From an uncultured Acetatifactor sp. (lineage in GTDB: Bacteria > Bacillota > Clostridia > Lachnospirales > Lachnospiraceae): a DNA stretch of 30,026 nt. The position numbers and the translations under genes are program-made. The notes beneath the pieces are model-generated. The model searched no databases. It worked only from the letters and a program-made list of their open reading frames with translations, and had not been told where the DNA came from. The stretch is taken from assembly GCF_910585425.1 (NCBI RefSeq), contig NZ_CAJUCP010000068.1, positions 1 through 30,026 on the forward strand, read 5' to 3'. Position 1 is the stretch's first letter. The number at the start of each line of letters is the position of its first letter. Shown in pieces: positions 1 through 6,216 of the stretch.

Positions 1-53
1 AGAGCGCCGCCCTGTCACGGCGGAGGTCGTCGGTTCGAGTCCGATCTGGGTCG
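1..53 (+). tRNA. tRNA-Asp (GTC), 5' end cut by window edge
   Basis: The 3' two thirds of a tRNA is present. The anticodon arm pairs ccgcc with ggcgg around a seven-base loop whose anticodon is GTC (14-16). The T arm (stem 29-33/41-45, loop TTCGAGT) is followed by the 3' acceptor strand 46-52 and discriminator G53. CCA is not encoded. The D arm and 5' acceptor strand lie before base 1. Confidence 0.93.
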
Positions 54-82
54 TTCTGTACTCGATTCATAGGTAGCGATGC

Positions 83-106
83 TGCGATGTGTTTTGGCAC
101 ATCGCA
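83..106 (+). other. Hairpin between the two tRNA genes
   Basis: TGCGATGTG (83-91) and CACATCGCA (98-106) form a perfect 9-bp stem with a six-base loop in the 66-nt spacer between tRNA-Asp and tRNA-Val. There is no T tract after it, so a processing or spacer structure in a joint tRNA transcript is likelier than a terminator. Confidence 0.5.
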
Positions 107-119
107 TTGACGCGCAAAA

Positions 120-192
120 GGGGTCTTAGCTCAGCTGGGAGAGCATCTGCCTTACAAGCAGAGGGTCATAGGTTCGAGCCCTATAGGCCCCA
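120..192 (+). tRNA. tRNA-Val (TAC)
   Basis: A complete 73-nt cloverleaf. The acceptor strands GGGGTCT (120-126) and AGGCCCC are followed by discriminator A192. The D arm is GCTCAGCTGGGAGAGC, the anticodon is TAC in the loop of ctgcc/agcag, and the T arm is present. CCA is not encoded. It lies 66 nt after tRNA-Asp, suggesting one tRNA operon that starts before the window. Confidence 0.96.
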
Positions 193-263
193 TTTTTGTC
201 CTCAGATATACCGGAAAATTGTTTGGTTCTATTTTTTATTTTGTTTGCGGAAAGGGGGAGCAT

Positions 264-1109
264 ATGATTAGGATCATTACGGACTCCGCATCCGACATCG
301 TGGACAACAGGAGGGAGGACCTGACGGTGCTGCCGGTGAGCATCACCTTTGGCAGCGAGGAATTCCAGGATGGCATAACGCTGACCCATGAGGCGTTCTA
401 CGAGAAGCTGATAGAGTGCGATGCGCTTCCCGTCACCAGCCAGGTGGCTCCGTTCGCCTTTGAGGAGGCGTTCCGGGAGGCGGTGGAGGCAGGCGGGCAG
501 GTAATCGCCATCACCCTGTCCTCGAAGCTGTCGGGCACCTACCAGAGCGCCTGCATCGGGGCGGAGGGCTTTGGGGGAAAAGTGCGGGTGGTGGACAGCG
601 AGAACGCCAGCATCGGCCAGCATGCGCTGGTGGAATACGCCCTCAGGCTGAAGGATGCCGGCCTGGGCTTTGAGGAGATCGTGGAGAGGCTGGAGGCGGA
701 CAAGAAGCGGATCAGGCTGATTGCCCTGCTGGACACGCTGGAGTACCTGAAAAAGGGCGGGCGCATCTCCAAGGCCGCGGCCATGGCGGGGAGCCTACTG
801 TCCATCAAGCCCGTGATAGCCATCCAGTGCGGCGAGGTGGCCATACTGGGAAAGGCCCGGGGATCCAAGCAGGGCAATAACCTCCTGGCGGAGCAGATCC
901 GTCAGACCGGGGGCATCGACTTCGAGAAGCCTTTCGTGCTGGGCTATACGGGCCTGAGCGATGCCATGCTGCAGAAGTACATAAAGGATCATGAGTCCTT
1001 CTGGAAATCCTCCGTAGACGGACTGGAGACCTCCAGCGTAGGCGGCACCATCGGCACCCATATAGGGCCAGGGGCCATCGGCGTGGCGTTCTTCTCGGCG
1101 GGGGACTGA
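264..1109 (+). CDS. DegV family fatty-acid-binding protein (FakB-like)
   Basis: A 281-residue protein, the usual length for the DegV family. The N-terminus MIRIITDSASDIV carries the family TDSxxDI motif. The SSKLSGTYQSA segment (about residues 92-102) and the GGRISK segment (about 170) are the typical fatty-acid-binding-cleft motifs. Family members bind a fatty acid in the cytoplasm and, where tested, present it to the kinase FakA for acyl-phosphate formation. No fakA is visible here, so the partner is unknown. I chose ATG 264 because AGGGGGAG lies just before it; an in-frame ATG at 219 has no such site. The gene starts 71 nt after tRNA-Val on the same strand. Confidence 0.9.
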   Translation: MIRIITDSASDIVDNRREDLTVLPVSITFGSEEFQDGITLTHEAFYEKLIECDALPVTSQVAPFAFEEAFREAVEAGGQVIAITLSSKLSGTYQSACIGAEGFGGKVRVVDSENASIGQHALVEYALRLKDAGLGFEEIVERLEADKKRIRLIALLDTLEYLKKGGRISKAAAMAGSLLSIKPVIAIQCGEVAILGKARGSKQGNNLLAEQIRQTGGIDFEKPFVLGYTGLSDAMLQKYIKDHESFWKSSVDGLETSSVGGTIGTHIGPGAIGVAFFSAGD

Positions 1110-1226
1110 GCACGGGGCGCCGGATTCCGGGGATTTGTGTCCGGGGGGCGCACTGGGACGGGGGACATGGCGGCGTGGCTGTCGCCTGGGAGGATTGAGA
1201 CAATCTCCGGCTTTCAACGGGGGAGC

Positions 1227-1265
1227 ATGTTGGAGGCGAATCGGAGGGGGAGCGGAACGAGATGA
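1227..1265 (+). CDS. Possible 12-codon leader ORF ahead of the C-S lyase gene
   Basis: ATG 1227 follows GGGGGAG and opens a short reading frame (MLEANRRGSGTR) whose TGA stop overlaps the ATG of the next gene as ATGA. Such an arrangement would couple translation of the two. The peptide resembles nothing I recognise and could be chance in GC-rich DNA. The rest of the 1110-1261 spacer shows only GC-rich inverted segments without a T tract. Confidence 0.25.
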   Translation: MLEANRRGSGTR

Positions 1266-2428
1266 GATATGACTTTGACAAGATGACGGACAGGCGGGGC
1301 ACGGGCTCCCTGAAATGGGACGTGCCGGAGCGGGAGCTGCCCATGTGGGTGGCGGACATGGATTTTGAGGCTGCGCCGGAGATCAGGGAGGCGCTCCGCC
1401 GCCGGGTGGAGCACGGGGTCTTCGGCTACAATGTGGTGACCCGGGACTGGTACGAGGCCTATCAGGGCTGGTGGGGGCGGCGCCATCATCTGGAGATGGA
1501 GCAGGACTGGCTGGTGTTCTGCACGGGGGTGGTCCCCGCCATCTCCAGCGCCGTGCGCAAGCTTACCACCGTGGGCGAGAATGTGCTGGTACAGACCCCG
1601 GTATACAATATTTTCTTCAATTCCATACGGAATAACGGGCGGAACATCCTGGAGAGCCCGCTTGTCTATGACGGCGGGGAGTATTCCATAGATTTCGGCA
1701 ATCTGGAGGAGAAGCTTGCCGATCCCCAGACCACGCTGATGCTCCTGTGCAACCCCCATAATCCTGTGGGGAAGATTTGGGACAGGGAGACCCTTGCCCG
1801 GATCGGGGAGCTCTGCGCCAGGCATCATGTGCTGGTGCTTTCGGACGAAATCCATTGCGACCTGACGGATCCGGGGTACGAGTATGTGCCCTTTGCGGCC
1901 GTGTCCGATGTGTGCAGGGACAACAGCGTCACCTGCCTGGCCCCTACCAAGGCCTTCAACCTGGCCGGGCTGCAGACCGCGGCGGTGATGGTGCCGGATC
2001 CGGTGATCCGCCACAAGCTGGAGCGGGGGCTGAACACGGACGAGGTGGCGGAGCCGAACTCCTTCGCCGTAGGGGCGGCGGTGGCGGCATTCCGGGAAGG
2101 GGAGCCCTGGCTGGAGGAGCTGCGGGAGTACCTTGCGGAGAACAAGCGCTGTGTGCGCCGTTTCATGGAGGAGCATCTGCCGGAGATCAGGGTGGTGCCC
2201 TCCCAGGCCACCTATCTGCTGTGGCTGGACTGCGGCAGCCTCACGGAGAACGCGGGGGAGCTGACCAGTTTCATCCGGCAGGACAGCGGCCTGTACCTGA
2301 CGGAGGGGGAGGAGTACGGAGCCTGCGGGAAGCGTTTCATCCGGCTGAACCCGGCCTGTCCCAGAGGGCGGCTGCAGGAAGGCCTGGAGCGGCTGAAGAC
2401 CGGCCTGGAGCGCTGGAGGAGGCTGTAA
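1262..2428 (+). CDS. MalY/PatB-type PLP-dependent C-S beta-lyase / aminotransferase
   Basis: A 388-residue fold-type I PLP enzyme. The opening (YDFD...RGTGSLKWD, then LPMWVADMDF) is characteristic of the MalY/PatB subgroup, which cleaves cystathionine or cysteine to pyruvate, ammonia and a thiol. PLP-site residues are readable: NPHNPVG near 164-170, the DE of LSDEIH at 195-196, and Lys230 in APTKAFNLAG as the Schiff-base lysine. The 388-residue length matches the family. The exact substrate cannot be told from sequence. It follows degV by 152 nt, with AGGGGGAG 5' of the start. A regulatory MalY-like role is possible, but no mal genes lie nearby. Confidence 0.9.
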   Translation: MRYDFDKMTDRRGTGSLKWDVPERELPMWVADMDFEAAPEIREALRRRVEHGVFGYNVVTRDWYEAYQGWWGRRHHLEMEQDWLVFCTGVVPAISSAVRKLTTVGENVLVQTPVYNIFFNSIRNNGRNILESPLVYDGGEYSIDFGNLEEKLADPQTTLMLLCNPHNPVGKIWDRETLARIGELCARHHVLVLSDEIHCDLTDPGYEYVPFAAVSDVCRDNSVTCLAPTKAFNLAGLQTAAVMVPDPVIRHKLERGLNTDEVAEPNSFAVGAAVAAFREGEPWLEELREYLAENKRCVRRFMEEHLPEIRVVPSQATYLLWLDCGSLTENAGELTSFIRQDSGLYLTEGEEYGACGKRFIRLNPACPRGRLQEGLERLKTGLERWRRL

Positions 2429-2501
2429 GGTAAAATCGCGCTCCGCACATATAGAGACAGATATAGAAAACGCATAAAAAGATAAAGGGAGAGATGATGA
2501 G

Positions 2502-3035
2502 ATGAAATGTGTGGGATGTGGAACGGAGTTGGAGCCTGGAGCGCTGCTGTGCCAGAGCTGCGGCAGGGTGGTGTCCTCGGAGGATGTGGCGAAGAGCAAG
2601 GCCCAGAGCGGACAGCTGACGAAAAAGGAATTCTACAAGCTGCCCGGCATGAAATCCTGCAGGGGTAATATCAGGGGCTGTGCGATCATGCTGTATTTCT
2701 GCTCGGGGATGACGATTCTGGCGTCTGTGCTTGCCCAGGCGCTGGTTTCCTCCTCTGTCATGGACGGGATGCAGATTTCGGCTTCTTTCATAGACGGCGC
2801 GGTGCTTTTGGCGCTTGGACTGTGGCTCCAGTTTGGGAAGAGCAGGATATGCGCGATTCTTACGCTCTGCTACGGCATCTTTAATATGGTGATGATCGCC
2901 ATGGCAAACGGCCAGGTGCAGGGCTGGCTGATACCCCTGGCAGGCGGCTGGGCGATTGCCTATACATTCAAGTTCCACAGCCTGTGGAGGCAATACGTAA
3001 AGAGCGGCAAGCTGCCGGAAGAGGCGGTCAGGTAG
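2502..3035 (+). CDS. Zinc-ribbon membrane protein of unknown function
   Basis: A 177-residue protein. It begins with a zinc ribbon: CxxC (MKCVGCG) and a second CxxC (CQSCGR) within the first 25 residues. A polar linker follows, with KKEFYKLPGMKSC near 42-55. Four hydrophobic segments then follow: about 62-87, 95-113, 118-135 and 140-160. The pattern is a cytoplasmic zinc ribbon tethered to a four-helix membrane domain, common in Lachnospiraceae and without assigned function. AAAGGGAGAG precedes ATG 2502. A strong terminator follows the gene, so it ends its own transcription unit. Confidence 0.75.
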   Translation: MKCVGCGTELEPGALLCQSCGRVVSSEDVAKSKAQSGQLTKKEFYKLPGMKSCRGNIRGCAIMLYFCSGMTILASVLAQALVSSSVMDGMQISASFIDGAVLLALGLWLQFGKSRICAILTLCYGIFNMVMIAMANGQVQGWLIPLAGGWAIAYTFKFHSLWRQYVKSGKLPEEAVR

Positions 3036-3050
3036 AGGCAGCCGGATGAA

Positions 3051-3100
3051 AAAAGGCTCATGTCCATATGCTTTCGGGCGTATGGATATGGGCCTTTTTT
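3051..3100 (+). terminator. Rho-independent terminator after the zinc-ribbon gene
   Basis: A long hairpin with arms aaaggctcatgtccatatgc and gcgtatggatatgggccttt closes on a ttcg-type loop and ends in a run of six T (3095-3100). The long stem with a T tract makes this one of the clearest terminators in the window. Confidence 0.9.
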
Positions 3101-3134
3101 GCCGATAGAGTATTGAAAAGAGAGGCGAAAGGGA

Positions 3135-3163
3135 TTGACAAAAGGAGCCTACAGGCGTAGTAT
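3135..3163 (+). promoter_or_regulatory. Promoter of the BlaI/M56 operon
   Basis: A perfect -35 TTGACA (3135-3140) is followed, after 17 nt, by TAGTAT (3158-3163) as a -10. A better-looking TATGAT at 3161-3166 has 20-nt spacing. The spacer contains the first repressor half-site (see operators), which fits a promoter controlled by the BlaI-type product just downstream. Confidence 0.65.
3146..3163 (+). promoter_or_regulatory. Imperfect BlaI/MecI-type operator inside the promoter
   Basis: AGCCTACA-GG-CGTAGTAT is an imperfect copy of the perfect operator at 3172-3189. The left half is identical and the right half keeps GTAG. It overlaps the spacer and -10 region, so a bound repressor would block RNA polymerase. 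Confidence 0.6.
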
Positions 3164-3171
3164 GATGATAT

Positions 3172-3189
3172 AGCCTACAAATGTAGGCT
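3172..3189 (+). promoter_or_regulatory. Perfect BlaI/MecI-type operator
   Basis: AGCCTACA-N2-TGTAGGCT is a perfect 8+8 dyad containing the TACA/TGTA core known for BlaI and MecI operators. Its start is 26 bp after the start of the imperfect site, and it lies about 80 bp before the repressor start, consistent with autoregulation. Confidence 0.8.
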
Positions 3190-3267
3190 GCCTGCGGGAT
3201 CGGATTCTTATAACGGGAACCGGAAGAGAGGATGGGAAGCGGGAAACCGAAAAGGAGGGGCGCAGAC

Positions 3268-3627
3268 ATGAACGACAGGATAACGGAGAGCGAATGGGCG
3301 CTGATGGAGATATTGTGGCAGGGAGAGATGACCCAGCCCCAGCTGGCACAGAGGCTGGGCAGGAGGTGGAGCAAGAATACGGTGCATACCTTTCTGACCA
3401 GGCTGTGCGCCAAGGGGGTGCTGGAGGTGGACAGGGAGCGCTCCCCCCATGTGTACCGGGCCTTAGTCTCCAGGGAGGAGTGCGAGAGGGAGGAGCGGCA
3501 GAGCTTCCTGCAGCGGGTGTACCAGGGCAATGTGGGGCGGATGGTGGCCAGCTTCGTCCGGGACAGCCAGCTTTCCGCCGGCGAGGCCCGGGAGCTGCGC
3601 AGGATGCTGGAGGACATGGAAGAATGA
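3268..3627 (+). CDS. BlaI/MecI family winged-helix repressor
   Basis: A 119-residue protein of typical BlaI length. It has an N-terminal winged helix: ITESEWALMEILW as the first helix, WSKNTVHTFLTRLCAKGVL as the recognition helix, and RSPHVYRALVSREE as the wing. The C-terminus is a dimerisation segment with helices ending in LRRMLEDMEE. BlaI/MecI repressors bind TACA/TGTA dyads and are released when a partner M56 protease is activated. Both parts are seen here: two dyads upstream and an M56 gene downstream. ATG 3268 is preceded by AAAGGAGGGG; an in-frame ATG at 3232 lacks a site. The 181 nt to the next gene show no convincing ORF. Confidence 0.9.
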   Translation: MNDRITESEWALMEILWQGEMTQPQLAQRLGRRWSKNTVHTFLTRLCAKGVLEVDRERSPHVYRALVSREECEREERQSFLQRVYQGNVGRMVASFVRDSQLSAGEARELRRMLEDMEE

Positions 3628-3808
3628 GGAGCCGCGGGCGGGAGCCGGAGGCAGAGCGATAGGCTCTCGGAATCTTTGGAGACGGAATCCGGCATCGGAG
3701 TCGGAGCCCCTGGAACAGTGGGGGAATCGGCTAAGAAGAGCTTCGGAAAGCCGCATGATATGCAGTCTGGGGATTCCGAGAGGATATAGCGGGCAAAAGG
3801 AGGGGCGT

Positions 3809-5722
3809 ATGGACATCTGGGTGATATGGGAGTATTCGGCGTCGATTACCGTGATCGGGCTGCTGATATGGCTGATCAAGCTGATTTTTCATGACAAGCT
3901 GGATGCCAGGTGGCATTACTACATCTGGCTGGTGCTCCTGGCGCGCGTCCTGGTGCCTGTCCGTGTCCGGCCTGTCCCCACGCCCCTGTCAATCTTCCGG
4001 GAAATCCCCCTGGGGAAATGGATGGAGATGGGGCGGATCCTGGCGCAGGAGAAGGGGTGCGCAGAGCTGTGCGGCCTACTGGGCCGGGCGTACCTGTGGG
4101 GAGCGGGGCTGCTGGGGGCGTTCTATCTGGCCATGTGGGCCATGCTGCGCCTGCAGGTGGCGCTGGCGCCGAAAGCGGACCGGGCCGTCAGGGAGTACGT
4201 GGAGGGAATCGCGGCGAAATATGGCTGTAAAGGATGCAGGGACATCCGCGTCCGCAGGAGCCCCTCGCCCTATGTCTGCGGGCTGGTGCACCCAGTTCTG
4301 GTGATCCCCGGGCCGGACAGACCGGCGGGCCGGGGCTGTCGGCGAGGCGGCGGGGAGGCGCCTGTCCCGGTGCTGCCGCAGGAACAGGTCATCCTCCATG
4401 AACTGCTGCATAAGAGGCACCGGGACGTGCTGATCAATATCCTGGTACACGGGGTGCGGGTGGTGAACTGGTTCAATCCCTTGGTCTGGCTCCTGACCGC
4501 GGGGGTGCTGAACGACAGCGAGGCCCTGTGCGACCAGAGGGTGCTGGAGCACTGCGGCGGGGAGACGGCCAGGGACTACGGCGAACTTCTGATCGGCATG
4601 GGGACAGGGCGCAATCCCGTCAGGATAGGCACCTCCAACATGGCGGGCTCTTATCGGGACATGAAGATCCGCATCCGCCGGATCCGTGACTTTAAGCGGG
4701 TGCCCGGGAAAATCGGCGTGGTGACCCTTTGCATCACTTTGATACTGGCAGTGTCCGCGATCGGCAGCGCCGCGGAGGAGGGGCAGGGCTTCCCGGTTCC
4801 CGCAATCGGCTCGGAAAAAGACCTGGAGAGGGCCCTGCTGTACGCCAGGTGCTATCATGCGCATACGCCGGAAGAGGCGGTCTATCTCTTCCTCCGCTCC
4901 TGCAGGGAGTGCAGCCCCGTATACCGCATGGCCGTGATGCCAGAGGATGAAATTCCCCGCTATCAGGAATACGCGTGGGCATGGTTTTCGGGGCAGGACA
5001 CAGAGGGCTATCCGGCCTATTTTCCCCGGGAGACGGGAATCGCCTGGAAGTACAGGGTATATAATCTGGCCTGTGACAAAGAGAGAGGGAGCGCCAGGGT
5101 ATACGCCGCGTCCCGGGAGCGGGAGGGCCGGACCTGCCGGGAGTGGAGGCTGGAGCTGGCTTATGAGAATGGCTGGAAGGTCTGGCTGGCGGAAGAGGCA
5201 GCGGCGGGGGAGGGGGAGTATGTCCCGGAACCCATGCTGGGCGGAAGCGGGCAGATTGGGGATTTCCGGATAGAGGTCTGCGGATACAATGAGGGATACT
5301 TCAACGGACTGGACACAGAAGGCGCGGGCTTTTTCCGGTATGAGGACGGCCGGGCGGCAGAGGAGGGCTTTCCGCAGTATTTTTCCACAGAATACAAATG
5401 GAGGCGGGTGCAGGTCTCTTACCTGGGGGAGGAATCCCTGGAGGGGCGCACGGTGAAGATCCTGACCTGGGATCCTGCGCAGAACGGGGAGGGCAGCGCA
5501 TCATGGAGCCTTTTTGGACAGGACAGCCAGGGCAACGGCAGCAGTGTGTTTGACGGCGGGGAGCTGACGGGGGGAGCGCCCAGGGAGATATACGGGGGCG
5601 GCAGCGGCTACAGCCAGCCGGGCTACTGCTGGAAGGAAGGGGACAGGATCGGCGCCTGTGTGCAGATCTATATAGACGGGGAGCTGGCAGAGGAGGGGGA
5701 AGTGTGGAGCGGAGAGCTTTGA
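3809..5722 (+). CDS. M56 family (BlaR1-like) membrane zinc protease sensor
   Basis: A 637-residue protein. Hydrophobic segments lie near residues 5-25, 37-50 and 95-115, and a last one at about 302-320. Between the third and fourth is the M56 protease domain with the zinc motif HELLH (197-201), the downstream WFNPLVWLL segment and the NDSEALCD element (about 235-242) that supplies a further zinc ligand. In BlaR1/MecR1 this domain responds to an outside signal and inactivates the repressor. The roughly 315-residue segment after the last helix is predicted to be outside the cell, but I see no SxxK penicillin-binding motif, so the signal is probably not a beta-lactam. AAAAGGAGGGG precedes ATG 3809; the longer frame upstream lacks a site. 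Confidence 0.85.
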   Translation: MDIWVIWEYSASITVIGLLIWLIKLIFHDKLDARWHYYIWLVLLARVLVPVRVRPVPTPLSIFREIPLGKWMEMGRILAQEKGCAELCGLLGRAYLWGAGLLGAFYLAMWAMLRLQVALAPKADRAVREYVEGIAAKYGCKGCRDIRVRRSPSPYVCGLVHPVLVIPGPDRPAGRGCRRGGGEAPVPVLPQEQVILHELLHKRHRDVLINILVHGVRVVNWFNPLVWLLTAGVLNDSEALCDQRVLEHCGGETARDYGELLIGMGTGRNPVRIGTSNMAGSYRDMKIRIRRIRDFKRVPGKIGVVTLCITLILAVSAIGSAAEEGQGFPVPAIGSEKDLERALLYARCYHAHTPEEAVYLFLRSCRECSPVYRMAVMPEDEIPRYQEYAWAWFSGQDTEGYPAYFPRETGIAWKYRVYNLACDKERGSARVYAASREREGRTCREWRLELAYENGWKVWLAEEAAAGEGEYVPEPMLGGSGQIGDFRIEVCGYNEGYFNGLDTEGAGFFRYEDGRAAEEGFPQYFSTEYKWRRVQVSYLGEESLEGRTVKILTWDPAQNGEGSASWSLFGQDSQGNGSSVFDGGELTGGAPREIYGGGSGYSQPGYCWKEGDRIGACVQIYIDGELAEEGEVWSGEL

Positions 5723-6204
5723 ATTGTCTGAAATGGGGTATCTTGTTCCTGTTCCTGAATGTCCATATCGGCAGGCTGAATCTGTTGCCGGATTTCGTGG
5801 GGGCGCTTCTTCTCCATGCCTCCGTCCAAATGCAGGCGGAGAGGACGCAGGCCCAGGAGAGGTTAAAGCCCCTGCTGCTCCTGCTGGCGGCGGACAGCTT
5901 CCTGCACTGGGCGTGGCAGTTCGAGAACGGGCTGGAGGCCCTGCTTGTGCTGGTAATCTATCTGTATGTGCTCTATGTGTACCTGGGGGAGGTGGCGGGC
6001 AGGATCCGCCCGGAGCAGCCGGAGAGGGCCGGACAACTGGAAGGGATCCGGATATCGGCGGTGCTGCTCCAGATGGCAGTCTATCTGCTGTCGCCCTATG
6101 GGGTTCAGGGGCTGAATGCGTTGCTGACTGTCAGTACGCTGGGCGTGTGCGCGGCGCTGCTGGTGACAGTCTGCAGGATTCGGCCCCTGGACCGGGAGGG
6201 CTGA
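5704..6204 (+). CDS. Small polytopic membrane protein encoded with the M56 sensor
   Basis: A 166-residue hydrophobic protein starting at GTG 5704, directly after AGGAGGGGGA. It overlaps the end of the M56 gene by 19 nt, so the two are likely translationally coupled. Hydrophobic segments are seen near residues 9-35, 52-72, 77-98, 117-133 and 137-158, suggesting four or five membrane helices. The segment GRLNLLPDFVGALLLHASV is conserved-looking, but I do not recognise the family. By position it could be an output or accessory protein of the BlaI/M56 pair. It ends 12 nt from the convergent PFOR gene. Confidence 0.7.
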   Translation: MERRALNCLKWGILFLFLNVHIGRLNLLPDFVGALLLHASVQMQAERTQAQERLKPLLLLLAADSFLHWAWQFENGLEALLVLVIYLYVLYVYLGEVAGRIRPEQPERAGQLEGIRISAVLLQMAVYLLSPYGVQGLNALLTVSTLGVCAALLVTVCRIRPLDREG

Positions 6205-6216
6205 GGGCAGGGGAGC

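Noticed and set aside
1214..2599. 461-codon minus-strand frame opposite the C-S lyase
   Set aside because: Antisense shadow; the PLP enzyme on the plus strand has all motifs.
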